Part shown: positions 25,650-34,612 of the stretch, piece by piece
Layout of the letters: each line of letters starts with the position of its first letter
Numbering within the stretch: the first letter of the stretch is position 1
Source: Meiothermus cerbereus DSM 11376
Lineage (GTDB): Bacteria; Deinococcota; Deinococci; Deinococcales; Thermaceae
Assembly: GCF_000620065.1 (NCBI RefSeq)
Contig: NZ_JHVI01000029.1
Coordinates: forward strand, 1-40,024
Direction: 5' to 3'
DNA length: 40,024 nt
Notes under the pieces: generated by a model
Told to the model about the DNA's origin: nothing
The model's database searches: none
The model's input: the letters and a program-made list of their open reading frames with translations, nothing else
Translations under genes and position numbers: made by a program

Positions 25650-26330
25650 ATGATCTTCACCAAACCCTTGCTTTTAGGGCACCGGGGCTCGCCCCACCAA
25701 GCCAAAGAAAACACCCTGGAGTCCTTCCGGCGGGCCCTCGAGGCGGGTCTGGACGGCCTCGAGCTCGACCTGCACCGTACCCACGACGGGGTACTGGCCA
25801 TCTACCACGACTTTGAGCTCGAGGGGCAGGCGATTGCCAGCCTGGACTGGCCGACCTTGCAGCAGCGTGCACCCTGGATGCCAAGGCTCGAGCAGGTCTT
25901 TGAGCTGGCCCAGGAGTTTCCCCAGGCCTGGCTCAACCTCGAGCTCAAGAGCCAGCCCGGCCCCTCAGATGGACGCGAAGCCCTGCTGGTGCAGGCGCTA
26001 CAGGCCTGGCCGGGCCGGGCGCGGGCCTGGATTAGCAGCTTCGACCCACTGGCCCTGATCCGACTGCACCGACTGAAGGTCGGAGTGCCGCTGGCCCTGC
26101 TGTATAGCGAGCCCGAGATGGAAGAGCTGCTGACCTGCCTGCCGCTGCAGGGCGCTCATCCAGAGTTTGTTCTCCTGAACCCAGCCAGGGTAGCCCAGCT
26201 CAAGGCCAAGGGGCTCTTTGTGGCGACCTGGACAGTCAATCGAGCCTCAACTGCACGGGAGCTGCTGGATTGGGGCGTGGATGGCATTATTGGTGACCTG
26301 CCCCAAGAGCTTCTGGCGGCCCGTCGCTAG
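25650..26330 (+). CDS. Glycerophosphodiester phosphodiesterase
   Basis: The 226-residue enzyme should hydrolyse glycerophosphodiesters to glycerol 3-phosphate and an alcohol. It shows the family metal and catalytic residues: H11-R12 in GHRGSP, E38 and D40 in GLELDLH, and H53 in IYHD, then E-rich LNLELKS and the C-terminal WTVN and GVDGIIGDLP segments. There is no signal peptide, so it is cytoplasmic (UgpQ type). An upstream ATG at 25572 is in frame, but 25650 (MIFTKPLLLGHRG) matches the family and has AGAGGA 8 nt before it. Confidence 0.93.
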   Translation: MIFTKPLLLGHRGSPHQAKENTLESFRRALEAGLDGLELDLHRTHDGVLAIYHDFELEGQAIASLDWPTLQQRAPWMPRLEQVFELAQEFPQAWLNLELKSQPGPSDGREALLVQALQAWPGRARAWISSFDPLALIRLHRLKVGVPLALLYSEPEMEELLTCLPLQGAHPEFVLLNPARVAQLKAKGLFVATWTVNRASTARELLDWGVDGIIGDLPQELLAARR

Positions 26331-26395
26331 GGTCTGCTGCAGCTAGGCATCGCCCTGAGCGGACAAATTTCACAACCCCAGCGGGCTTTCTGCGT

Positions 26396-26401
26396 TAGGC
26401 T
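26396..26401 (+). promoter_or_regulatory. Leaderless -10 element of the Cse60-like gene
   Basis: TAGGCT ends 6 nt before the ATG at 26408; there is no ribosome binding site. Confidence 0.4.
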
Positions 26402-26407
26402 TTAGCC

Positions 26408-26602
26408 ATGCAAGGGATGCAGCTCAAATTGATTGCCGCAGCCGACCCGGATGTGTTTCAAGACCGCCTCAACCGCTTTATTGAGAGCCTGCCGGAAGAG
26501 ACCATAATTGTGGACATCAAGTTCTCAACCTCCACCACCGCCTCGCAAACCCTGTATGCAGCGCTGGTGCAGTACAAACAGGTAGAAGCCTGGGCCGAGT
26601 GA
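26408..26602 (+). CDS. Small protein resembling the Cse60 family
   Basis: The 64-residue cytoplasmic protein has a short N-terminal strand (MQLKLIAAADP), a helix (FQDRLNRFIESLPEE), a strand with the motif IIVDIKFSTS and an end reading LYAALVQYK. That strand-helix-strand layout with VDIK and ALVxY resembles the Bacillus Cse60 (Spore_Cse60) family, whose biochemical function is unknown. It stands alone between the phosphodiesterase and the threonine aldolase (convergent, 9 bp apart). The size and start pattern support a real gene; the family link is moderate. Confidence 0.7.
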   Translation: MQGMQLKLIAAADPDVFQDRLNRFIESLPEETIIVDIKFSTSTTASQTLYAALVQYKQVEAWAE

Positions 26603-26611
26603 GCCAGGGGG

Positions 26612-27631
<1,020 letters not shown>

Positions 27632-27637
27632 AAGCCT

Positions 27638-27644
27638 TATGCTA
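27638..27644. promoter_or_regulatory. Overlapping divergent -10 elements, ltaE and CMD-family gene
   Basis: TATGCTA reads as TATGCT on the plus strand (7 nt before ATG 27651) and as TAGCAT on the minus strand (7 nt before ATG 27631). The two promoters share six base pairs and both genes would be leaderless. Any -35 elements would lie inside the opposite gene and none is clear. Confidence 0.55.
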
Positions 27645-27650
27645 CTCCCG

Positions 27651-28184
27651 ATGCCCCGGATTCCCTACCTCCCAGAAGAGCTGTCCGAGCCAGCCGAGGT
27701 GGTCTCGGCCATTCGACGGCGTCGGGGCGGAGCCCTGAGCCATCTCGACCGGATGCTGCTCTATAGCCCACCCTATGCCCTGGGCTGGAACCATTTTTTG
27801 GGCGCGGTGCGGGGCGGCCTCAGCCTGCCAGCCCGGTTGCGCGAGCTGGCCATTTGCGGGGTGGCGGTGTTGAACCAGGCCGAATACGAGTTTGACCAGC
27901 ACGCCCCCTTGTTTTTGCAGGCCGGTGGCAGCCAGGCCCAGCTCGAGGCCCTGCACGACCTCGAGCAAGCCGCACAGAATGCCCGGCTGTTTGATGCCCA
28001 GGAGCGGGCCACGCTCCGACTCACCTTTGAAATGACCCGCGCGGTGCGGGTGGGTGACGAGACCTTCAGGGCGGTGCAATCGGCGCTGCCCGATGCCACC
28101 CAGGTGGTCGAGCTGGTGGGCGTAATTGCGGCCTACAACATGGTCTCGAGGTTTTTGGTAGCCCTGGATATTTTGCCCGAGTAA
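27651..28184 (+). CDS. Carboxymuconolactone decarboxylase (AhpD-like) family protein
   Basis: The 177-residue all-helical protein has the CMD pattern [29 protein letters not shown], where a YEF/W-xxH element follows the core helix. The CxxC of peroxidase-active AhpD is absent, so a thiol peroxidase role is unlikely; relatives of this type are often called gamma-carboxymuconolactone decarboxylase-like of unknown substrate. The frame is open far upstream, but the ATG at 27651 sits 7 nt after TATGCT. An AidB-like gene follows 44 bp downstream on the same strand and could be co-regulated. Confidence 0.82.
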   Translation: MPRIPYLPEELSEPAEVVSAIRRRRGGALSHLDRMLLYSPPYALGWNHFLGAVRGGLSLPARLRELAICGVAVLNQAEYEFDQHAPLFLQAGGSQAQLEALHDLEQAAQNARLFDAQERATLRLTFEMTRAVRVGDETFRAVQSALPDATQVVELVGVIAAYNMVSRFLVALDILPE

Positions 28185-28228
28185 ACGTTTTTCCGGACTC
28201 GAGCTACCCTAAAGCCAAAGGAGCCCTT

Positions 28229-29827
28229 ATGGAACACCAGTCCTATGCCTATGGCAAGAACCACTGGGCTTTAGAGCCCGACCTGCCCAGCATCCTGCGC
28301 CGCTACTGGAAGGGTTGGGAAGCCCACCAGAGCGAGCTGGACGCATTTGGCGTGGTAGCCGGGGGCGAAGCCTACCGCATTGCCGACCACGTGGATAAAG
28401 AAGCCCGTCCGGTGCTGGTGATGCACGACCTGAACGGCCAGCGCATAGACCGGGTGCGGTTCTCGCCCGCACAGGAAACCCTCAACCGCCAACTGGCTGC
28501 CATCAACCGCGCCCCCTACCAGGGTGGGAGCTGGCACCAGCACTTCGCCCTGGGCTACCTGCTGGCCGACCCTGGTTTGTACTGCATCCAGACCATCAGC
28601 AACGCCACCGTGTACGCCATCCACAAGTACGCCCCCCAGTTTGCCCGCTGGAAGGAAGAACTCCTCGCCGGCCGGGCCTTTGGCGCCACCTGGATGACCG
28701 AGGTGCAGGGCGGCTCCGACCTGGGGGCCAACAAGGTGCGGGCTGTTCCCGACGGGGCGGCCTGGCGGCTTTTTGGCGACAAGTACTTCTCCAGTGGCGC
28801 AGGCCTGACCGATTACGCCATTGTTTCAGCCCGGCCCGAGGGGGCGCCTGCCGGCCCCAAAGGCCTCGCGCTGTTTTTGGTGCCCCGGCTGGACAGCAGG
28901 GGAGAGCTCAACTACTGCGTGCGGCGGCTAAAGGACAAGCTGGCTACCCGCGCGGTGCCCTCGGGCGAGGTGGAGTTTGAAGGGGCCGAGGCCCACCTGA
29001 TCGGCAGGGCTGAGGAAGGCATCTACTACATCCTGGAAACCCTCACCCTTTCGCGCCTGGCCAACGCGGTGGGGGCTATGGGCCTGGCCCGAAAAGCCCA
29101 GCTCGAGGCCCTCTTCCGTGTTCGCTCTCGGGTTGCTTTCGGCAAGAAACTGGAGCAACACCCCTTAATCCGGCGCGACCTGACCGACCTGGCGGTGCGC
29201 ATCGCGGGCGGCCTGGCCCTGACCTTCCGGGCGGTGGCGGCCTGGGACGAGGCCTGGCAGGAGACCCCGCCCTACTCCCCCCGCTACCACTACGCCCGGC
29301 TGCTGGCCCACCTGGCCAAGGCCCGCACCGCCGAGCACGGCACGTTCTGTACCCAGCTTGGCATGGAGCTTTTCGGCGGGGTGGGCTTTGTGGAGGACTT
29401 CGCCATCGCCCGGCTGGCCCGCGAGGCCCTGATCACCCCCATCTGGGAAGGCCCGGCCAATGTGCAGGCTTTGGACACCCTCGAGGTGCTGTTCCGCAAA
29501 GGGGCTGCCGAGCCTTTTTTGCTCGAGTTTGGCACCAAGCTCGAGGCCGTCGAAAGCGAGGAAGCCCGGCTGGCCGAGGCCGCTTTGCAACACACCCTCA
29601 AGCAACTGCAAGCCCTCCCGCCGGAGGAGGCCCAGTGGCATGCCAAAGAAGCCCTGCGCACCCTGGCCGATGCGGCCACCGTGGCCCTGCTTTATGAGCT
29701 GGGCGGCGAGCGCCACACCAAGTTGGCTTCGCTCTATGCCCGGCACTTCCTCGCTAAGGAGGAGTATCCGGCCTGGGCCCTGCAGGAAGAAGAGCTTTGG
29801 CAGGTGGGGGTGGGACAGGCCGTCTAG
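28229..29827 (+). CDS. Acyl-CoA dehydrogenase, AidB-like
   Basis: The 532-residue flavoprotein has the size and layout of AidB rather than of ordinary 380-residue acyl-CoA dehydrogenases. The FAD segment WMTEVQGGSDLGANKV is at about 155-170, LSRLANAVGAMGLARKAQ at about 274-291 and the catalytic-Glu region TPIWEGPANVQALD at about 403-416. A helical extension follows. AidB binds DNA and has been linked to alkylation resistance, but whether this one does so cannot be told. GGAG lies 6 nt before the ATG. Its TAG stop overlaps the stop of the convergent molybdoenzyme gene within CTAG. Confidence 0.88.
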   Translation: MEHQSYAYGKNHWALEPDLPSILRRYWKGWEAHQSELDAFGVVAGGEAYRIADHVDKEARPVLVMHDLNGQRIDRVRFSPAQETLNRQLAAINRAPYQGGSWHQHFALGYLLADPGLYCIQTISNATVYAIHKYAPQFARWKEELLAGRAFGATWMTEVQGGSDLGANKVRAVPDGAAWRLFGDKYFSSGAGLTDYAIVSARPEGAPAGPKGLALFLVPRLDSRGELNYCVRRLKDKLATRAVPSGEVEFEGAEAHLIGRAEEGIYYILETLTLSRLANAVGAMGLARKAQLEALFRVRSRVAFGKKLEQHPLIRRDLTDLAVRIAGGLALTFRAVAAWDEAWQETPPYSPRYHYARLLAHLAKARTAEHGTFCTQLGMELFGGVGFVEDFAIARLAREALITPIWEGPANVQALDTLEVLFRKGAAEPFLLEFGTKLEAVESEEARLAEAALQHTLKQLQALPPEEAQWHAKEALRTLADAATVALLYELGGERHTKLASLYARHFLAKEEYPAWALQEEELWQVGVGQAV

Positions 29828-31839
29828 TCCAGCGCCTCGAGCCGCACCGGGTTGCTGTGGAAGGTCGAACCCTCGCCCATGTCGGTCAGGTGCTCACCGG
29901 TGAGCCAGTTGATGCCCTTGCCGTCGGGGGCGGGGGCCTCCCACCAGGTGCCCTCCAGCACCACCGTGCCCTGTATGGGGGCTTCGCTCACCCGCACCCG
30001 CCGCACCACTGCGCCGTGCCGGGAGCGTATCCGCACCAGCGCCCCGTCCGCCGCGCCAAAAGCCTGCGCGTCCTCGGGGTGTACCAGCAGCACCGGCTCG
30101 CCGCCTTCGCCCTGCACCAACCGCTCGATATGCCCGTAAGTGCTGTTCAGGAAGTGCTTGGCCGGGGGGGTCATCAGGATCAGGGGGAAGTCTGGCGTAG
30201 GTTCGGTCAGGATGACCTGGGGTGGCGGGTCGAACTGCACCTTACCCGATGGCGTGCCGGCCCGCTCGGTAAAAGGACGGTGGTCGGGGGGAATGTTGAG
30301 CCGCACGAACCCCTCGGCCTGGAGGCGCTCGAGGGTGATGCCCTGTAGCCAGGGATGCTCGGTGTCCAAAAGCGAGCGGGCCAGGGTCTCGGCGTCCCAG
30401 TAGAGGGTGGGTTCGTCCAGCCCCAGCCGACGGCCCAGCTCGGCGAAGACCCAGGTGTTGGGCCGGGCCTCGCCCTGGGGCGGCATCACCGCCTTGTTCC
30501 AGGAGAGGTAGTAGTGCCCGTAGGCGGTGTAGAGGTCGGGGTGCTCTAAAAAGGTGGTGGCGGGCAGCACGTAGTCGGCATAGCGGGTGGTCTCGGTGAG
30601 GGCCTGCTCGAGCACCACCGTAAAGAGGTCTTCGCGCATCAGGCCCTTTTGTACCAGGTCGGAGCGGGGGGCCACCACCGCCGGGTTCGAGTTGAAGACA
30701 AACAGGGCCCGGATGGGCGGTTGTAGGGCGGTGAGGGCGCTGCCGATCTGGGTCATGTTGATCTGCCGTGGCGGGGTGGCCCGGGCCGCCAGAAGGTGGC
30801 GGCCTCCCAGATACTTGCGGTTGAGGGCAAAGGCTCCACTGGTGCTCAGGAGCGCCCCCCCGCCAGGGTACTGCCAGGCCCCAATCAGCGCCGGCAACAA
30901 CACCACCGCCCGCAGGGCCGAACCTCCGCCAGGGTGGCGGGTCAGGCCGTAGCTGGTGCGGATGAAAGAGGCCTTGGCCTGGGCGAACTCGAGGGCCAGT
31001 CTCTCCACTGTTTCAGCAGCCACGCCGGTGACGGCCTCCACCTTCTGCGGCGTCCATTCCTCCGCCACTTGCATGAAGGCCTCGAAGCCGGTGGTCATGC
31101 GGGCGATGTAGTCCCGGTCGTGCAGACCGGCCTTCACGATGGCTCGAGCCATCCCATAGGCCAGCGCGGCATCGCTGCCAGGACGAATCCGAATGTGTTC
31201 GTCGGCAAAGCGGCTGGTCAGGTTTTCGTAGGGGTCAATATGTACGATGTGGGCCCCATTTTGCCGGGCTTTTTTCAGGAAGGGGGTGAGGTGGGTGTTG
31301 GTGTGCAGGCTGTTGATGCCCCACAGCAGAATAAAGCGGGCCTGGGGAACCTCTTCTGGGTCTACCCCATAGCGGTCGCCGTAGGTGGCTATCCAGGCTT
31401 CCTGGCCTGCGGTGGCGCAGATGGTGGTCTGGAGCTCGCTGGCCCCCAGGGCGCGGAAAAAGGTCAGGGGGTGCTCGTACTGCATCAGGCCCATGGTGCC
31501 GGCGTAGTGGTAGGGCAGTACAGCTTCCGGGCCGTGTGCTCCCACCACCTCCTGCAAACGCGCGGCAATCTCGTCCAGCGCCACCGCCCAGCTCACCCGC
31601 TCAAACCTGCCTTGGCCCTTCTGGCCCACCCGCCGCAGCGGATAGAGCGGGCGCAGGGGGTGATGGTTGCGCTCGGGGTAGCGATAGGTTTTCACGCAGG
31701 CAAAGCCCTGGGTGAAGGGGTGCTGGGGGTCGCCCTCGATTTTGAGCAGGGTATTGCGGGCCTCGTCAATGCTGGCAACGAGCGAGCAGGCATCGGGGCA
31801 GTCCAGCGGGCAGGTGGTGCGGGCCTGGCGCACGGTCAT
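29824..31839 (-). CDS. Molybdopterin oxidoreductase (DMSO reductase superfamily)
   Basis: The 671-residue enzyme has an N-terminal [4Fe-4S] motif (C10-x3-C14-x3-C18-x29-C48), then the bis-MGD fold. Cys141 in TTICATAGQE is a candidate Mo ligand, and LLWGINSLHTNTH, FNSNPAVVAP and YADYVLPATTFLEH are typical cofactor-binding stretches. There is no twin-arginine signal, so it is cytoplasmic. Relatives are annotated loosely as formate dehydrogenase-like or biotin sulfoxide reductase-like; the substrate is not determined. Upstream ATG 31848 overlaps a TAGCAT -10, so the ATG at 31839 (MTVRQ), 7 nt after that element, is chosen. Confidence 0.9.
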   Translation of the reverse strand: MTVRQARTTCPLDCPDACSLVASIDEARNTLLKIEGDPQHPFTQGFACVKTYRYPERNHHPLRPLYPLRRVGQKGQGRFERVSWAVALDEIAARLQEVVGAHGPEAVLPYHYAGTMGLMQYEHPLTFFRALGASELQTTICATAGQEAWIATYGDRYGVDPEEVPQARFILLWGINSLHTNTHLTPFLKKARQNGAHIVHIDPYENLTSRFADEHIRIRPGSDAALAYGMARAIVKAGLHDRDYIARMTTGFEAFMQVAEEWTPQKVEAVTGVAAETVERLALEFAQAKASFIRTSYGLTRHPGGGSALRAVVLLPALIGAWQYPGGGALLSTSGAFALNRKYLGGRHLLAARATPPRQINMTQIGSALTALQPPIRALFVFNSNPAVVAPRSDLVQKGLMREDLFTVVLEQALTETTRYADYVLPATTFLEHPDLYTAYGHYYLSWNKAVMPPQGEARPNTWVFAELGRRLGLDEPTLYWDAETLARSLLDTEHPWLQGITLERLQAEGFVRLNIPPDHRPFTERAGTPSGKVQFDPPPQVILTEPTPDFPLILMTPPAKHFLNSTYGHIERLVQGEGGEPVLLVHPEDAQAFGAADGALVRIRSRHGAVVRRVRVSEAPIQGTVVLEGTWWEAPAPDGKGINWLTGEHLTDMGEGSTFHSNPVRLEALD

Positions 31840-31846
31840 GTAGACC

Positions 31847-31876
31847 ATGCTAAGAACCAGAATGGGCCGGTGTCCA
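31847..31876 (-). promoter_or_regulatory. Promoter of the molybdoenzyme gene
   Basis: On the minus strand TGGACA (31871-31876) and TAGCAT (31847-31852) are 18 bp apart, and the ATG at 31839 is 7 nt further on. This decides the start and indicates a leaderless message. It lies back to back with the promoter of the small membrane protein gene. Confidence 0.55.
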
Positions 31877-31885
31877 GGCTGCGCT

Positions 31886-31891
31886 TACAAT
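31886..31891 (+). promoter_or_regulatory. Leaderless -10 element of small membrane protein 1
   Basis: TACAAT, 7 nt before the ATG at 31899. An in-frame ATG at 31890 overlaps the element and is therefore not used. Confidence 0.5.
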
Positions 31892-31898
31892 GCGGGCC

Positions 31899-32213
31899 AT
31901 GAGACCGCTTCGCTGGCTGCAACTGGCCACCGGGCTTTTGCTGCTGCCCTGGGTACTGGCAGGAGCCATTGTTTTGGGAACCTTGGCGGAACCGGCGGCT
32001 GGTGGTCTGGTAACGCTGCTGGCCCTGGGTCTGACCCTGCTCCTGCCGGTTGCGCTGGGCCTGGGAACCTTGCTGGGCCTGCTGGCCCTAATCTGGGCGG
32101 TTCGCAGTGGGACGCTTCCACAAATGTGGGGATGGCTCTGGGGTTTTCTTCTGGCTTTGGGGGCCTTTGTTCTGGGCCTGGGGCGGCTTACAAATGGGAT
32201 TCGGTTGCCTTGA
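31899..32213 (+). CDS. Small four-helix membrane protein 1 (tandem paralogue)
   Basis: This 104-residue protein of unknown function is almost wholly hydrophobic and should span the membrane about four times. It opens MRPLRWLQLATGLLLLPW, very like the opening of the next gene, so the two look like a tandem duplication. Each has its own leaderless promoter. It is divergent from the molybdoenzyme gene with 59 bp between the starts. No domain can be named. Confidence 0.7.
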   Translation: MRPLRWLQLATGLLLLPWVLAGAIVLGTLAEPAAGGLVTLLALGLTLLLPVALGLGTLLGLLALIWAVRSGTLPQMWGWLWGFLLALGAFVLGLGRLTNGIRLP

Positions 32214-32240
32214 GAGCCGATGAAAACGGGCTTTTGGGGG

Positions 32241-32246
32241 TAGAAT
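32241..32246 (+). promoter_or_regulatory. Leaderless -10 element of small membrane protein 2
   Basis: TAGAAT, 8 nt before the ATG at 32255, in the 41-bp gap between the two paralogues. Confidence 0.5.
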
Positions 32247-32254
32247 GCGCTTCG

Positions 32255-32530
32255 ATGCAAGGCCGCCGCTGGCTGATATACGCTACAGGGCTGCTCTGGC
32301 TCCCGCTGGTCATGGCGGGGGGTTCCTGGCTGCTTGCCCGCAGCGTAGCGGCCCCGCTTTTTATCGCCTATCTGGGCTTATTCTGCCTCGCGGCTTCGCT
32401 GGTGCTGTTCTGGATGGGTATCGTCCAACTGCTGCGTTGGCGGCTGCGGGTGGCCGACCTGCTCTGGCTGGGGTTGTATGGAGCGGGCGCGCTGCTGTAC
32501 GGCCCGCTGCTTGGCTTGCTCAGACCTTAG
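32255..32530 (+). CDS. Small three- to four-helix membrane protein 2 (tandem paralogue)
   Basis: The 91-residue hydrophobic protein opens MQGRRWLIYATGLLWLPL; the RRWLxxATGLLxLP core is shared with the preceding gene (LRWLQLATGLLLLP). The rest diverges more, with WRLRVADLLWLGL between later helices. The frame is open far upstream, but the ATG at 32255 is placed by the TAGAAT element. Function unknown; a role beside the reductase gene downstream would be guesswork. Confidence 0.68.
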   Translation: MQGRRWLIYATGLLWLPLVMAGGSWLLARSVAAPLFIAYLGLFCLAASLVLFWMGIVQLLRWRLRVADLLWLGLYGAGALLYGPLLGLLRP

Positions 32531-32645
32531 TTTTGGCTCTTGCTGGGTGTCTTGATGCCTGTGCCGGGCCGATGGGATATGATTTGCGCTGTCTGAGCGC
32601 GGTGTAAGCGCGACTCGATGCCAAACAGGCCGGAGGATGTGGAAG

Positions 32646-34010
32646 ATGGCAGACCAGCTAGATGCAAACCGCCCCTTACGTATTGCGATCATCGGTGCGG
32701 GGCCTTCGGGTATCTATGCCGCAGAGGCCCTGATCAAGCAGACGGAAATAAACGTATCGGTGGATGTGTTCGACCGCCTGCCCACCCCCTACGGCCTGGT
32801 GCGCTATGGGGTGGCGCCCGATCACCAGACCATCAAGTCGGTTACCAAGGTCATGCAGAAGGTGCTGCAGGACCCACGGGTGCGCTTTTTGGGCAATGTT
32901 GAGTTTGGCCGCGACCTTACCTTTGCCGATCTGCGCCGTCATTACGATGCGGTGATCTACACCGTGGGCGCTTCCAGCGACCGCCACCTGGGCATCCCTG
33001 GTGAAGACCTACCCGGCAGTCTTTCGGCCACCGAGTTTGTGGCCTGGTACAACGGCCACCCCGACTACCAGAACCTGGACATCCGGCTGAATGTGCAGGG
33101 GGTAGCGGTGGTGGGCATGGGCAACGTGGCGGTGGACGTCACCCGCATTCTGGCCAAGTCGGCGGAGGAGCTGCGCCAGACCGATATTGCCGACCATGCC
33201 CTGCCGGTGCTGGCCCAGAGCCAGGTCAGCGATATTTACATGCTGGGCCGCCGGGGGCCTGCCCAGGCCAAGTTCACCACCAAGGAACTGCGCGAGCTGG
33301 GCGAGCTGCACAACGCCGACATCGTGGTCAGACCGGAGGAACTCGAGCTCGACGAAAGAAGCGCCGCCTCTATTGCGGGTGAGCCCGCTTTGCTCAAGAA
33401 CCTGGAGGTACTGCGGGAGTTTGCCGCCAGACCCCTTACCGGCAAGCCCCGCCGGGTACACCTGCGCTTTTTTGTTTCGCCGGTAGCGATCCTGGGTGAG
33501 GGCCGGGTACACAAGATTCGCCTGGAGAAAAACCGCCTGGACGAGAACCTGAATGCGGTGGGCACGGGCGAGTTCGAGGAGCTCGAGGTGGGCCTGGTGC
33601 TGCGCTCGGTCGGCTACAAGGGGGTGCCCTTGCCAGAGGTGCCCTTCGACCAACGCAAGGGGGTTATTCCCAACCAGAGCGGGCGGGTCTTGCGCGAGGG
33701 CCAGGTGGCGGTGGGCGAGTATACCGCCGGCTGGATCAAGCGCGGCCCCAGCGGGGTGATCGGCACCAATAAAGCCGATGCTACCGAGACTGTAAAACTT
33801 CTGCTGCAGGACGCCCCGCACCTGCCGCTGGCCCCAGAACCCAATCCCGAGGCCGTAACCCGGCTGCTGCAAGCGCGGGGGGTGCGCTACGTAACCCTGG
33901 AACACTGGCTCAAGCTGGATGCGCTCGAGTGCGCCTTAGGGCAGGCCCAGGGCCGCCCGCGGGTCAAGCTAACCAGCGTAGATAAGATGCTGGAAGCAGT
34001 GGGAAACTGA
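32646..34010 (+). CDS. Ferredoxin/flavodoxin-NADP+ reductase, adrenodoxin reductase type (FprA-like)
   Basis: The 454-residue flavoprotein moves electrons between NADPH and ferredoxin. It has an N-terminal FAD dinucleotide-binding motif (AIIGAGPSGIYAAEAL), the family segment FDRLPTPYGLVRYGVAPDH, the NADP-binding VVGMGNVAVDVTRIL, MLGRRGPAQAKFT, and the closing FAD segment GWIKRGPSGVIGTNKADA. This is the mitochondrial adrenodoxin reductase/FprA class. ATG codons occur at 32637 and 32646; GGAGG abuts the first but lies 9 nt from the second, so MADQ (32646) is preferred. Confidence 0.94.
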   Translation: MADQLDANRPLRIAIIGAGPSGIYAAEALIKQTEINVSVDVFDRLPTPYGLVRYGVAPDHQTIKSVTKVMQKVLQDPRVRFLGNVEFGRDLTFADLRRHYDAVIYTVGASSDRHLGIPGEDLPGSLSATEFVAWYNGHPDYQNLDIRLNVQGVAVVGMGNVAVDVTRILAKSAEELRQTDIADHALPVLAQSQVSDIYMLGRRGPAQAKFTTKELRELGELHNADIVVRPEELELDERSAASIAGEPALLKNLEVLREFAARPLTGKPRRVHLRFFVSPVAILGEGRVHKIRLEKNRLDENLNAVGTGEFEELEVGLVLRSVGYKGVPLPEVPFDQRKGVIPNQSGRVLREGQVAVGEYTAGWIKRGPSGVIGTNKADATETVKLLLQDAPHLPLAPEPNPEAVTRLLQARGVRYVTLEHWLKLDALECALGQAQGRPRVKLTSVDKMLEAVGN

Positions 34011-34023
34011 GCTGCGCTGCTCT

Positions 34024-34061
34024 GGGCTTTTCCAATATCAAAAGCCCATCTGAAGATGGGT
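34024..34061 (+). terminator. Hairpins after the reductase gene
   Basis: GGGCTTTT (34024-34031) and AAAAGCCC (34040-34047) make an 8-bp stem. The same AAAAGCCC region can instead pair downstream through CCCATC and GATGGG around TGAA. No T run follows on either strand, so termination is only a possibility; two mutually exclusive structures are drawn from the sequence. Confidence 0.3.
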
Positions 34062-34139
34062 TGGGCTCGAGGGAACACCGGTGTACGGGCATGGCCCGTC
34101 ACGAAGAGGCCTAAGGAATCAGGAAAGCCCAAGAAACAC

Positions 34140-34466
34140 TTCACCCAGCTGGGCCAGACTGCCTATGGCCCGGCCAGTAGGCAGGTGGCGCACCACCACC
34201 CCTAAAGGTCCTCCAGAGGTTTTTTCTACCTCTGCCACCGAGAACAGCTCCCCGTCCACCTCCACCGTGACCTCGCAGGCCCTTTAGACCTCCACCAACC
34301 GGTAGCGCCCCAGGCTGAGCCACTCCTCGCCAAACACACGCCGCAGTTCCTTGTAGGCCACGCTCTTAATACCAGGCTTCCCCGGCCTGCATGGTCTCGG
34401 CCCGATAGGCGGCAATGGCCGCATCCCGCAGGCGTTTTTCTTTGAACCCACTGTACCCCATACCAC
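34140..34466 (-). pseudogene. Degenerate coding remnant of unknown function
   Basis: Minus-strand pieces look coding but sit in different frames. One reads GFKEKRLRDAAIAAYRAETMQ and ends in a stop. The next frame reads SVAYKELRRVFGEEWLSLG to a TAA. After that stop, the same frame continues as ACEVTVEVDGELFSVAEVE and VVVRHLPTGRAIGSLAQLG. One frameshift and one in-frame stop would explain this. I cannot name the parent family. The surrounding 34011-34612 region has no intact gene. Confidence 0.4.
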
Positions 34467-34612
34467 AAACAGGCTAGGTTTTATCCGTCATGGCTTTGCA
34501 AAAACAGCCCTAACAGACGGCGCTTCATAACCCGCCATACCCCATGCCTGGCATCGCCCTGATCCGCAGGCAAGAGTGCCAGAAAAGTGGTATCGTTTTT
34601 GTAAAGCTCTGC

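Noticed and set aside
31847-32530. Single 227-codon frame covering both small membrane genes
   Set aside because: The N-terminal half is Gly/Ala-rich shadow sequence out of frame with paralogue 1; the hydrophobic paralogue begins at 32255 behind its own -10.
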